Origin: CAVSUR01 sp963846005
Lineage (GTDB): Bacteria; Actinomycetota; Actinomycetes; Streptosporangiales; Streptosporangiaceae
Assembly: GCA_963846005.1 (NCBI GenBank)
Contig: CAWJUH010000001.1
Span: forward strand, 248,001-312,000
Reading direction: 5' to 3'
DNA length: 64,000 nucleotides
Shown here: piece after piece, positions 24,782 to 34,685 of the stretch
Layout of the letters: each line of letters opens with the position of its first letter
Position numbering within the stretch: position 1 is the first letter of the stretch
The notes under the pieces: model-generated
What the model was told of the DNA's origin: nothing
The model's database searches: none
The model's input: the letters and a program-made list of their open reading frames with translations, nothing else
Program-made: the position numbers and the translations under genes

Positions 24782-27700
24782 ATGCGGATCACCGGCGTCA
24801 CCCCGACCGATCTCTTCGCCGGCCGCACGGCCCGGCCGCTGCAGGTCATCCGGGTCACGCTGGCCGGCGACGGCTCGGGTCCTGGTCCCGGCAGCGTGGT
24901 CGCGGTGCGCGCGGACGGGCCGGGGGTCAGCACGCCGGAGCCCGCGCGGGTGCCCGGCCCGGGTCCGGGCGCCGAGGTGACGGCCGAGGTGGGCGTGCTG
25001 GTCGCGGCCCCGGCCGCCGCGGGCAGTACCCGGCCGGTGACCGTCACCGCGGACGACGGCGGCCCGGCCCCGGTGCAGGCGGCGGGCGAGATCACCGTGG
25101 CTGAGCCCGGCTGGACGATGTGGATGGTCAGCCACTTCCACTACGACCCGGTGTGGTGGTCGACCCAGGGCCAGTTCCTCGAGTCCCGGCTGGTGCTGCC
25201 CGGCGACGACGGCGAGCTGCCCGACGTGCGGTCGGCGTTCGAGCTGGTCCGGGTGCACCTGGACGCGGCCAGGGCCGACCCGGACTACAAGTTCGTGCTG
25301 GCCGAGATCGACTACCTCAAGCCGCACTTCGACGCCCACCCCGAGGACCGCGCGGACTTGCTGGCGTTCATCGCAGCCGGCCGGATCGAGCTGGTGGGCG
25401 GCAGCTACAACGAGCCGAACACCAACCTGACCGGCGCCGAGTCGACGATACGCAACGCCGTCTTCGGCCTCGGCTACCAGCGCGGCGTGCTCGGCGGCGC
25501 GCCGAGCAGCGCGTGGATGCTGGACGCCTTCGGCTTCGACCCGTCCTATCCGGGGCTGATGGCGGCGGCCGGGATGGCCGAGTCGGCCTGGGCCCGCGGC
25601 CCGTTCCACCAGTGGGGACCCGGCCGCACCGCCGGGGACAACCGGCGGATGCAGTTCGCCGCCGAGTTCGAGTGGCTGTCCCCCGACGGCCGCGGGCTGC
25701 TGACCGGGTACATGGCCAACCACTACAGCGCGGGCTGGGCCACCCACGCCGCCGCCGACCTGGCCGGCGCGGAGCAGGCCGCTTGCCAGCAGTTCCGCGA
25801 GCTGGCGCCGGTCGCGGCCACCCGCAACGTGCTGCTGCCGGTGGGCGGTGACCACGTCATCGCCTCCCGCTGGGCGACGGCCATCCACCGGGACTGGAAC
25901 GCCCGCTACGTCTGGCCGCGGTTCGTGACCGCGGTGCCGTCGGAGTTCTTCGCCGCCGTCCGCGCCGACGCCGCGGCCCGCGATGTGTGGATCACGCCGC
26001 AGACCCGGGACATGAACCCGGTGTACACCGGCAAGGACGTGTCGTTCATCGACACCAAGCAGGGCCAGCGGGCGGCCGAGGCCGCGGTGGCCGACGGCGA
26101 GCTGCTGGCCACGCTGGCCTGGCTGGACGGCGCCCGCTACCCGGCGGCCAGCCTGGACAAGGCCTGGCACCAGCTGGTGTACGGCGCGCACCACGACGCG
26201 ATCACCGGCACCGAGGGCGACCAGGTGTACCTGGATCTGCTGGCCGGCTGGCGGGAAGCGTGGCAGCGCGGCGACCAGGCCCGGCGGGAAGCGGCCGGCT
26301 ATCTCGCGGGCCGGGCGGACACCGCGGCCGCGGCCCGGGCGGCGGGCGCGGGCCCGGACGCGACCGCGGTCGTGGTGGTCAACGCGCTGTCGATGCCGCG
26401 GTCGGGGCTGGCCCGGGTCACGCTGGAGGCCGGCTCGACGGCCTGCCGCCCCCGCCGGGGCGGGCGGGCTGGAGCTGCGCGACGACGCCGGCGCGAGCGT
26501 CCCGTTCCTGGCCGAGGGCGCGGTGACCGGGCCAGCCGGGGCGCCTGGCCGCGGTCACGCTGACGTTCCGGGCGGACGTGCCGGCCTGCGGCTACCGGAC
26601 CTACCTGGTGCAGCCAGCGGCCGGCGGCACCCCGCAAGCGGGCGCGGACTGGACCGCGGCGCACGGCTGGCGGGACGTGCCGGGGACCTCGATCGAGAAC
26701 GCGGCGTTCGCGGTGACCGCCGACCCGGCGGCCGGCGGCACGCTCGCCTCCGTCACCGACCGGCGCTCGGGCGCCGAGCTGCTGGCCGGCCCCGGCAACG
26801 AGCTGCTGCTGCAGCCGGAGTACCCGGCGCACCCGCGCTGGGGGGAGGGCCCGTGGCTGCTGTGCCCGGCGGGCGCCGCCGAGGGCTCGGCGGCGCGGCC
26901 GGCCCGGGTCCGGGCGCAGCGCTGCCCGGCCGGCCAGCGGCTGGTCGCCGAGCTGGAACTCGGCGGGCTGCGGGTGACCCAGGAGACGCTGCTGTGGGAC
27001 GGGGCGGACCGGGTCGAATTCCGCACCCACGTCGACGGCTCGATCGGGCGGGACCGGCTGCTGCGGGTCGCGTTCCCGGCCCGGGTGCCGGGCGGGCTGC
27101 CGGTGTACTCCGGCGCGGTCTCGGTGCTCGGCCGCCCGTTCGGCGCCGCCGACACCGACGTGGCCGAGCACGAATTCACCCTCGACAACCCGGCGCACGA
27201 CTGGTTCGGGCTGGGTTCCACCGCGCGGGTCGCGCTGCACTCCGGCGGCGACGGCCGCGAGCTGCAGGCGATCGGGGTGGCGGAAGTGGTGGTCCCGGAC
27301 GCGCTGGGCGCAGCACCCAGCCCCGGCGGCGGGCGGGCGGCTGACCGGTCCGCGGTCCGGGACCTGCTGGTGGCGCTGGCCGCGCAGGGGGTGACCGCCA
27401 CCTGCGCGGCGGCGAGCGGCCCGCGCTACGGCGCGATCGATGCCGACTCCAACCTGCCGGACTTCCGCATTCTGCTCGGCGGGCCGCAGGCCAACGCGAT
27501 GACCGCCGCGGTCCTCGCGACCGCGCCGCAAGCCGCCGCGGCGCTGGCGGCTCAGCTGGGCGGCGGCCGGACCGGCCGGGTGTGGGTGCCCGCGGCCCGG
27601 TCCCGGGCCGGCGCGTTCGCGCCCGGCGCCGACGTCCGCGGGGCCCGGGACCTGCCCGTGCTGATCGCCGCCGGCCCGGGCCTGGCGGAGGTGGCCGCGG

Positions 27701-29283
27701 AGCTGGTCGATGATCTCGCCGATGCGCAGATCGAGGTAGCCGCGGTCCCGGGCGGCGCGGGCTCAGCCGGCGCGGACCGGGACGAGGCGGGCCGGCCTGC
27801 CGCCGCTGCGGCGGATGCGGACGTGGCCGGCGGCCCTGGCACGGCGCTGGCCGGGCGCAGCGTGGCGCTGCTGAACCGGGGCACGCCGTCCAGCCTGGTC
27901 ACCCCGGACGGGGTGCTGCTGATCGCGCTGATGCGGGCGTGCAGCTCCTGGCCGTGCGGGGTGTGGATCGACGGCGAGCCGCGCACCGCGCCGGACGGCA
28001 CCAGCTTCGCCTGGCAGCACTGGAGCCACACGTTCGAGTACGCGCTGGCCGCCGGGCCCGCCGACTGGCGCGCCGCCGGGTTCGCGCAGGCGGGCCTGGA
28101 CTACCACCGCGACCTGCTGACCGTCACCGCCGGCCTGCACGGCGGCCAGCGGCCCGCCGCGGCCAGCCTGATCTCGGCGGACCCGGCGGCCGCCGTGCTG
28201 ACCGCGGTCAAGCCGCGCGGCAACCCGCTGCATCCCGGTCCGGGAGCCAGCCGGCACGGCGTCATCACCGCGCGGCTGCGAAATCTGGGCTCCGGGCCGG
28301 TGACCGCGCGGGTCCGGCTGTTCACCGGCCTGGCCGGGGCGGCGGTCAGCAGCCTGACCGAGGACGCGGCCGGCCCGGCGCTGCCGCTGCGGGCCGGCAC
28401 CGCGGTCGCCGCCGTGCCGCCCGCCGGGATGGTGACGCTGGCGCTGGACGTGCCGCCCGGTCCCGCGCCAGAGCCGGAAGGACCCGCAGCCGGCCCGGCC
28501 GCGGTGCCCGAGCCGGCTCAGCCGGTATTCGCCCGGTACTGGCTGCACGGCAAGGGCCCCGCCCCGGCCGGCAACCTGCCGGCCGCCGTGCACCTGTCCC
28601 CCGCCGCGCTGGCCCTGGGCCCGGGCGAGCGCGGCACGCTGCGGCTGACCGTGGCCTGCGGCCCGGAGCCCGCCGCCGGGTCGGTCCGGCTGGAGGTGCC
28701 GGCCGGGCTGGCCGCGGATCCGCCCGGGCCGCTGGCGTTCGACCTGCCCGCGCTCGGCCACGCGAGCTGGGAGGTGACGGTGGCCGCCGGATCCGGCCCG
28801 GCCGGCCGTTCGTTCGTCACCGCGCAGCTCACCGACCACCTCGGCCAGCGGATCGAGGACGCGGCGCTGGTGGCCTGTGCCGGCGGGCCGCCGCCGGCCT
28901 GGCCGGCCGGCGCCTATCTCGCCGAGCAGCAGGCGCGCGCCGCCGAGGTGGCGCTGTCGGTGGCCGAGCCGGAACTGGTCCTGGCCCCCGGCCAGGACGG
29001 GCAGATCACCGTGCTGGTCCGCAACGACGCGGCCGGGCCGGTCCGGGGCGAGGCGCAGCTGGTGTCCCCGTTCGGCAGCTGGGAGCTGACCGGGCCGTGG
29101 ACCACCGGATTCGCGGCCGGCCCGGGCGAGCAGGCCCGGCTGCGGTTCACCGTGCGCGCGCCCGCCGCGGCCCGGTGCGGCCAGCACTGGTGGGCGCTGG
29201 TCAAGCTGATGTACTTCGGCCGGGTCCGCTACACCGAGCCGGTCGCGGTCAGCATCGCCGCGCCCCGGGTTCTGAAAGACTAG
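24782..29283 (+). CDS. GH38 alpha-mannosidase, about 1500 aa (two frame breaks, 26440-26545)
   Basis: A retaining alpha-mannosidase. After a beta-sandwich-like leader of about 110 residues, the catalytic domain has MVSHFHYDPVWW (zinc/substrate His and Asp, near 118-122) and the nucleophile Asp at about 248 in WMLDAFGFDPSYPG. The HHDAITGTEGDQVY segment is also a GH38 hallmark. The frame changes twice: after SGLARVTLEAG (about 26440-26465) to a stretch reading GLELRDDAGASVPFLAEGAV, and near 26540 to LAAVTLTFRADVPACGYRTY, after which about 900 residues continue, including NPAHDWFGLGSTARVAL. It has no signal peptide that I can see, suggesting cytosolic trimming of imported mannosides. A LuxR-type regulator follows and LacI is divergent. 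Long C-terminal beta-domains make it larger than usual. Confidence 0.87.
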
Positions 29284-29312
29284 GCCCGACCGCCAGTCCC
29301 CGCGGAAGAGCC

Positions 29313-31895
29313 ATGCCTGCCGGAAACCTGCCTGCCGAGCCGAACACGTTCGTCGGCCGTGAGCGTGACCTGGCCGAACTGGCGCGGCTGCTCGGCGAGG
29401 TGCGGGTGCTGACCTTGTGCGGGCCCGGCGGGATCGGCAAGACCCGGCTGGCGACCAGGCTGGCCAGCCAGCTCGCGGGCCGGTTCCCGGACGGGGCCTG
29501 GCTGGTCGAGCTGGCGGACACCACCGACCCCGGCCAGCTGCCGCAGCGGGCGGCGGCGGCGCTCGGCATCCGCACCGAGCAGGCCAGGGACATCTCCGAC
29601 ACGCTGGCCGCCGCGCTGGCGCCGCGGCGGGCGCTGCTGATCCTGGACACCTGCGAGCACCTGGTCGGCCCGTGCGCGGAGTTCGTGTTCTGGCTGCTGA
29701 CCGCCTGCCCGCAGCTACGGGTGATCGCGACCAGCCAGGAGCCGCTGCGGCTGCACGGCGAGACCGCCTGGCGGGTCCCGCCGCTGCAGCTGCCCGCTGC
29801 AGCCGCCCGGCTGGGCGAATGGGACCGACTGGGCGGCCGGGCGGGCGGAGGGGACCGGGCGGGCGGGCAGAGCTGGGCAGACGAGCTGCCCGAGGCGGTG
29901 CTCCTGTTCGCCGAGCGGGCGGCCGCGGCCCGGCCGGACTTCCGGCTGGACGAGGCGACCGCGCCCGCGGTGGCCGCCATCTGCCGGGCACTGGACGGCA
30001 TGCCGCTGGCCATCGAGCTGGCCGCGGCGCGGGTGCGGGCCCTCGCGGTGCCGCAGATCGCCGAGCGGATCGACGACCGGCTCTCGTTCCTGGCCACCGG
30101 CACCCGGACCGCGCCGCCGCGGCAGCAGACCCTGCGGGCGGCGGTCGACTGGAGCTACGAGCTGCTCAGCCAGCCCGAGCAGGCGCTGCTGCGGCGCCTT
30201 TCCGTGTTCGCCGGCTGGAACCTGGAGCTGGCCGAGCAGGTCTGCGCGGACGAGATCATCCCGGCCGGGCAGGTGCTGGAGCTGCTCGGCGCCCTGGCCG
30301 ACAAGTCCCTGGTCGCCACCGAGGCCGGGAGCGACGGCGCGCGCCGCTACCGGCTGCCGGACACGATCCGCCGGTACGCCAGGGAGCGGCTGGACCAGGC
30401 GGGCGAGGGCCCGAGGCTGCGCCGCCGGCACCGCGATTACCTGCTGGAGCAGGCCGAGACCGCGGTCGCCCAGGCGTTCGTCTCCGGCGACCCGCCCTGG
30501 TCGCAGCGGGTGAGCGTCTATCACAAGGTGGCGCGCGAGCGGGCCAACTACGAGCTGGCGCTGGCCGACTGCGCCCGGGCTGGCGACGCCGAGGCGGGCC
30601 TGCGGATCTGCTATGCGCTGCGCGCCATCTGGGTGACCAGCGGCGACGTGGCGACCGGGGCGGCCTGGCTCGACCGGATGCAGGAGCTCGGCGGCATTCA
30701 GCCGCCCGCGGACCTGCGGACCCGGGCCCTGATGATGCGGGCCGAGCTGGCCTTCGAGCAGCAGGACTACCAGACCGCCGCCGCCTGCGCCGCGGCCGGG
30801 CTCGCGCTCAGCCGCGAGGCCGGCTGCGGCCGCGAGGCCGGCGGGCTGCGGATCCTGGCCCTGGTGGCCTTGCGAGCCGGCCGGATAGCCGAGGCGCGGG
30901 CCCAGGTCGCGGCGGCCTGCGCCGCGGCCCAGGCGGCCGGGGACCAATGGGAAGAGGGGCTGGCGCTGGCCTCCCGCGGCGCGATCGAGGCCCGGGACGG
31001 GCAGCTCGACCAGGCCCAGCAGTCGCTGGAGCAGGCCCTGGCGGTGCTGGCCGGCAATAACGGCTGGGGGCTGGCCCTGGTCCGCTACGGCCTCGGCCAG
31101 CTGGCTGGCGCGCGGCAGCAGCACCCGGCCGCGCTGACCCACCTGCGCGCCGCGGTCGGGCTGTGGGAGCAGGTAGCCGCCCGGCCGGAGATCGCCCGCG
31201 CCCTGGCCGGGATCGGCTGGGTGGCGCTGGCCCAGGGCGACCTGGAACTGGCCGGGCGCAGCCTGTCCGACAGCGCCCGGCTCAGCCTGGCCATCGGGCA
31301 CCGGCTGGCCATCGCCCGCGGGCTGGAGGCCCTCGCGATGCTGGCGGCCGCCCGCGACGACCCGGCCCGGGCGGCGCAGCTGGCCGGGGCGGCGCAGGCG
31401 CTGCGCGAGGCGGCCGGGGAGGCACTGTCCCCGCGGGCCGCGCAGCGGCGCGAGCAGCTGATCGCGGCGGTGACCGGGATCCTGGGCCCAGACCAGGCCG
31501 CCGAGCTGCTCGCCCAGGGCCGCGAGCTGAGCGCCGACGCGGCGGTCCGGCTCGGCGTCGGCGAGCCGGACCGCCGCGCCCCGGTCTTCGCGGCGAGCCG
31601 GGGCCGGGCAGGCTGGGGCAGCCCGGTGGGCCCGGTCAGCCCCGCTGACGCGGCCGCGGCGGCGAACGGCGCGGGCGGTCCGCTGACCGCCCGCGAGCTG
31701 GAGATCGCCGTCCTGGTCGCCCGGGGGCTGAGCAACCGGCAGATCGCCGCTGAGCTGTTCATCAGCCCGGCCACCGCCGCCCGGCACATCGCGAACATCT
31801 TCACCAAGCTGGACTTCAACTCCCGGACCCAGCTCGCCTTGTGGGCCACCGAGCACGGCTTGACGGAGCAGCCCGGGCCCGACCCCGTCGGCTGA
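29313..31895 (+). CDS. ATPase-domain LuxR-family transcriptional regulator
   Basis: An 860-aa STAND-type regulator. N-terminal NB-ARC-like ATPase with VGRERDLAEL, Walker A GPGGIGKT (37-44) and Walker B ALLILDTCEH, then a winged-helix region (LRAAVDWSYELLSQPEQALLRRL), a long helical TPR-like region, and a C-terminal LuxR helix-turn-helix LTARELEIAVLVARGLSNRQ-IAAELFISPATAARHI. A GGAAGAG ribosome-binding site precedes ATG 29313, 29 bases after the mannosidase stop. Targets and signal are unknown. Cotranscription with the mannosidase is plausible. Confidence 0.9.
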   Translation: MPAGNLPAEPNTFVGRERDLAELARLLGEVRVLTLCGPGGIGKTRLATRLASQLAGRFPDGAWLVELADTTDPGQLPQRAAAALGIRTEQARDISDTLAAALAPRRALLILDTCEHLVGPCAEFVFWLLTACPQLRVIATSQEPLRLHGETAWRVPPLQLPAAAARLGEWDRLGGRAGGGDRAGGQSWADELPEAVLLFAERAAAARPDFRLDEATAPAVAAICRALDGMPLAIELAAARVRALAVPQIAERIDDRLSFLATGTRTAPPRQQTLRAAVDWSYELLSQPEQALLRRLSVFAGWNLELAEQVCADEIIPAGQVLELLGALADKSLVATEAGSDGARRYRLPDTIRRYARERLDQAGEGPRLRRRHRDYLLEQAETAVAQAFVSGDPPWSQRVSVYHKVARERANYELALADCARAGDAEAGLRICYALRAIWVTSGDVATGAAWLDRMQELGGIQPPADLRTRALMMRAELAFEQQDYQTAAACAAAGLALSREAGCGREAGGLRILALVALRAGRIAEARAQVAAACAAAQAAGDQWEEGLALASRGAIEARDGQLDQAQQSLEQALAVLAGNNGWGLALVRYGLGQLAGARQQHPAALTHLRAAVGLWEQVAARPEIARALAGIGWVALAQGDLELAGRSLSDSARLSLAIGHRLAIARGLEALAMLAAARDDPARAAQLAGAAQALREAAGEALSPRAAQRREQLIAAVTGILGPDQAAELLAQGRELSADAAVRLGVGEPDRRAPVFAASRGRAGWGSPVGPVSPADAAAAANGAGGPLTARELEIAVLVARGLSNRQIAAELFISPATAARHIANIFTKLDFNSRTQLALWATEHGLTEQPGPDPVG

Positions 31896-32295
31896 CCCCG
31901 GATTACATAGCCGCACCGCCGCCGCGTGCATACGCACCCGGCCCGTCACCCCGGCCGGCGGCCGCAAATGCACATGCGGATGGTCAATCCGGCCCATGTG
32001 CCCGGGCACCCCGGCTGGCTACCTTCAGTTCCGGCGAGATCGCCTGGCGGCAGCCCGAGCCAACCGCGGCGCATCCGGTCGTCAGGAGGGGGATGACCGG
32101 CGGCGTCCAGGGTTTCGCCGCACAGCGGGCCCGGCCGGTGCGGGCCGGCCGGGCCCGCTGTGCGGGCCGGCATCCGGGGGCGCCATCTGCACATCCCCGC
32201 CGCCCGGCTACATACACGGCTACACAATCCGCACGATGTGCGGCCCGGGCCCTCCTCCCTAGCCTGGCGGGCACCGGACAGGAGGAACCCCCGCA
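31896..32295. other. 400-bp intergenic region with a long hairpin
   Basis: No convincing gene. It holds several GCAC/GTGC half-site motifs (near 31930, 31970, 32010, 32190, 32240), two TACATA stretches (near 31904 and 32210) and the 21-bp-stem hairpin annotated separately. The last part provides the leader of the AMP-binding gene, with GGAGG ribosome-binding site near 32280. Confidence 0.5.
32118..32165. terminator. 21-bp perfect stem hairpin
   Basis: The arms (32118-32138 and 32145-32165) are perfectly complementary over 21 bp, with a 6-base loop TGCGGG. The core is CACAGCGGGCCCGGCCGG and its complement. It lies about 220 bases after the LuxR gene and 130 before the AMP-binding gene. There is no T-run. 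A strong terminator is likeliest; a structured leader or attenuator is an alternative. Confidence 0.6.
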
Positions 32296-33093
32296 ATGAC
32301 CTCAACCCCGCTCCCGGCCGGCGAGCTGACCGTGACCGAGCGGCTGCTGCGCACCGCGGCGCCGCGCGGCGCCCGGCGCGCGCTGGCCGGCGGGCCCGGC
32401 GACGGCTGTTATACCTACGCGCGGCTGGCCACCGCGGTGCAGTCCGCGGCCGCCGGCCTGGCCTGGCGCGGCGTGCAGGCCAGGGACGTGGTCGGCGTGT
32501 ACGTCCAGGACGCGGTCAGCTACGTGCTGTCGGTGCACGCGATCCGGGCCGCCGGCGGCGTGCCCGCGCCGGTGTCCGCCGCGCTGACCGTCCAGGAGAT
32601 CGCCGGCCAGCTGGCCGAGTGCGGCGCGCGGATGCTGCTCACCACGCCGCCGCTGGCCGCGGCCGCGCTGGCCGCGGCGGACCGGTCCTGGGTGCGCCAG
32701 GTGATCTGCTTCGGCGAGGCGCCCGGCACGATCCCGTTCTGCTCGCTGCTGCAGCTCGGCTCGCTGCCCCCGGCGCAGGCCCGGCGGCATGACCTGGCCC
32801 TGCTGTGCTACCCGCGCCAGCCCGACGGGTCGCTCGGCCCGGCCGGGCTGACCCACGACGAGTACGCCGGGCTGCTGGGCCGGCTGGCCGCGCAGGCGGA
32901 CCTGGCCGGCCAGGACGTGCTGGCGACCGCGCCGGACGGTGACGGCCGGGAGTACACCTTGTTGCTGGACAACGCGCTGCTGCAGGGCGCGACCGTGGTG
33001 GCGGCCGGCCCGGGGGGGCGGGAGGCCGGGGGGGCGGGCGGCCGGGCAGCTGGAGTCACAGCGCCGGAGGCCGGTTCTCGTACGGGGTGCTGA
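32296..33093 (+). CDS. Truncated, degenerate AMP-binding (acyl-CoA ligase-like) protein
   Basis: A 265-aa protein that resembles only the N-terminal half of 4-coumarate/acyl-CoA ligases (TYARLATAVQSAAAGLAWRGV and YVLSVHAIRAAGGVPAPVSAAL). The ATP-binding loop, usually SSGTTGLPKG, is degenerate (CYPRQPDGSLGPAGLTHDEY), and the rest of the adenylation domain and the C-terminal lid are absent. The reading frame ends in a G-rich tract (33008-33050) and overlaps the convergent Lrp gene by 38 bases. There is no room for the missing half. Either a remnant or a repurposed non-catalytic protein. A normal GGAGG and ATG suggest it is still translated. Confidence 0.6.
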   Translation: MTSTPLPAGELTVTERLLRTAAPRGARRALAGGPGDGCYTYARLATAVQSAAAGLAWRGVQARDVVGVYVQDAVSYVLSVHAIRAAGGVPAPVSAALTVQEIAGQLAECGARMLLTTPPLAAAALAAADRSWVRQVICFGEAPGTIPFCSLLQLGSLPPAQARRHDLALLCYPRQPDGSLGPAGLTHDEYAGLLGRLAAQADLAGQDVLATAPDGDGREYTLLLDNALLQGATVVAAGPGGREAGGAGGRAAGVTAPEAGSRTGC

Positions 33094-33496
33094 GCACCAC
33101 CAGGGTGCGGGTGGACACCGACGCCGCGGCCCGGATCTCCGACAGCAGGTCCTCCAGCGCGGCCGGCGAGGCCACCCGCACCTTGAGCAGGTAGCTCTCC
33201 TCCCCCGCGACGCTGTGGCAGGCCTCGATCGCGGGCAGGTGCTCCAGCCGCTGCGGTGCGTCGTCCGCGGACGCGGGGTCGAACGGCGTGATCGACACGA
33301 ACGCGGTCAGCGGCAGCCCCGCGTCGTCGGGGTTGATCACCGCGGCGTAGCCCTTGATCACCCCGCGCTCCTCCAGCCGCCGCACCCGCTGCTGGGCGGC
33401 CGACACCGACAGCCCGGTCTGACGGGCCAGCTCGGTGAAGCTCATCCGGCCGTCCCGGGCCAGCAGGACCAGGATCTGGCGGTTGATCTGTTCCAC
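33056..33496 (-). CDS. Lrp/AsnC-family transcriptional regulator
   Basis: A 146-aa regulator with an N-terminal helix-turn-helix (ILVLLARDGRMSFTELARQTGLSVSAAQQRVRRLEERGVI-KGY) and a C-terminal RAM ligand-binding domain (CHSVAGEESYLLKVRV). It is divergent or tandem to nothing by operon, but lies immediately after the acyl-CoA dehydrogenase/M24 operon on the same strand (stop of upstream gene is farther right). Likely senses an amino acid; the adjacent M24 peptidase and acyl-CoA dehydrogenase are candidate targets. Confidence 0.92.
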   Translation of the reverse strand: MEQINRQILVLLARDGRMSFTELARQTGLSVSAAQQRVRRLEERGVIKGYAAVINPDDAGLPLTAFVSITPFDPASADDAPQRLEHLPAIEACHSVAGEESYLLKVRVASPAALEDLLSEIRAAASVSTRTLVVLSTPYENRPPAL

Positions 33497-33506
33497 AGCG
33501 GTTACG

Positions 33507-34685
33507 TTAGCCCGCCCGCTGCCCCTGGCGGGTCAGGGCGCGGCCGATCACCAGCCGCTGGATCTGGTTGGTGCCCTCGACGATCTGCAGTGCCTTCGCC
33601 TCGCGCATGTACCGCTCGGCCGGGAAGTCCTCCACGTACCCGTAGCCGCCCAGCACCTGCACCGCGTCGGTCGTGACCCGCATGCAGGCGTCGGACGCGA
33701 ACAGCTTGGCCATCGCCGCCTGCTGGCCGAACGGCCGCCCGGCGTCCTTGCGCCGGGCGGCGCTCAGGTACAGCGCCCGGGCGGCCTCCACCGCGGTCGC
33801 CATGTCGGCGAGCATGAAGGAAAGCCCCTGGAAGTCCGCGATCGGCCGGCCGAACTGGTGCCGCTGCCGGGCCCAGCCCACCGCGGTTTCCAGCGCCGCC
33901 TGGGCGACGCCGGTCGCGCAGGCGGCGATGCCGAGGCGCCCCGCGTCCAGCGCGGCCAGGGCCAGCCCGAAACCCTCGCCCTCGGCGCCGATCAGCTGGC
34001 CGGCGCCGAGCCGGGCGGACTCGAAGTGCATCTGCGCGGTCGCCGAGCTGCGCATGCCCATCTTGTGCTCGGGCGCGGCCGCGCTGACCCCCGGCGTGTC
34101 CGCCGGCACGTGGAAGCAGCTGATCCCGCGGGCCCGGTCCGGCGCGTCCGGCGACCCGCCGGTGCGGGCGAACAGCACGTAGAAGTCGGCCTGCCCGGCG
34201 TGCGAGATCCACGCCTTGACCCCGTCGACCAGGTAGCCGTCGGCGTCGCGCGCCGCCCGGGTGCGCAGCGCCGCGGCGTCCGAGCCGCTGCCCGGCTCGG
34301 ACAGGCAGTAGGCGCCGAGCCGGTCCCCGCCGAGCAGGTCGGGCAGCCAGCGCTGCTGCTGCTCCGGCGTGCCCGCGGTGGCCAGCGGGAAACAGGACAG
34401 GGTGTGCACGGACAGGCCCAGGCCCACGGTCAGCCAGGCCCCGGCCAGTTCCTCCACCACCTGCAGGTAGGTCGCGTACGGCTGGCCGCCGCCGCCGGCC
34501 TTCTCCGGGTAGGGCAGGGCCAGCAGGCCGGACCGGCCGAGCAGGGCGAACGCCTCCCGCGGGAACCGACCGTCCTTCTCGGCCGCGGCCGCCTCCGGGC
34601 GCAGTTCCTTGTCCGCGATCTCGGTGACCAGCTCGAACAGCGCGCGGGTCTCGGCGTCCGGGCAGTCCCGCTCGACGGTGCTCAT
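33507..34685 (-). CDS. Acyl-CoA dehydrogenase
   Basis: A 392-aa FAD-dependent flavoprotein that desaturates an acyl-CoA thioester. It shows the FAD-binding AYCLSEPGSGSDAAALRTRA, GVKAWISHAGQADFYVLFA and, near the C-terminus, the catalytic-base region ALQIVEGTNQIQRLVIGRAL (Glu in EGTNQ). ATG at 34685 shares its A with the stop of the upstream M24 gene (TGATG), so they are coupled. Isovaleryl, isobutyryl or short-chain acyl-CoA are likely substrates for this type. It may take part in branched-chain amino acid or fatty acid degradation. Confidence 0.92.
   Translation of the reverse strand: MSTVERDCPDAETRALFELVTEIADKELRPEAAAAEKDGRFPREAFALLGRSGLLALPYPEKAGGGGQPYATYLQVVEELAGAWLTVGLGLSVHTLSCFPLATAGTPEQQQRWLPDLLGGDRLGAYCLSEPGSGSDAAALRTRAARDADGYLVDGVKAWISHAGQADFYVLFARTGGSPDAPDRARGISCFHVPADTPGVSAAAPEHKMGMRSSATAQMHFESARLGAGQLIGAEGEGFGLALAALDAGRLGIAACATGVAQAALETAVGWARQRHQFGRPIADFQGLSFMLADMATAVEAARALYLSAARRKDAGRPFGQQAAMAKLFASDACMRVTTDAVQVLGGYGYVEDFPAERYMREAKALQIVEGTNQIQRLVIGRALTRQGQRAG

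Noticed and set aside
29715..32009. 764-codon minus-strand frame opposite the LuxR regulator
   Set aside because: Low-complexity composition, no start context and covers the Walker and HTH regions of a well-supported gene on the other strand.
31896..32117. GCAC/GTGC motifs as a defined LuxR operator
   Set aside because: Short and common motifs; spacing is irregular. Not enough to call a site.
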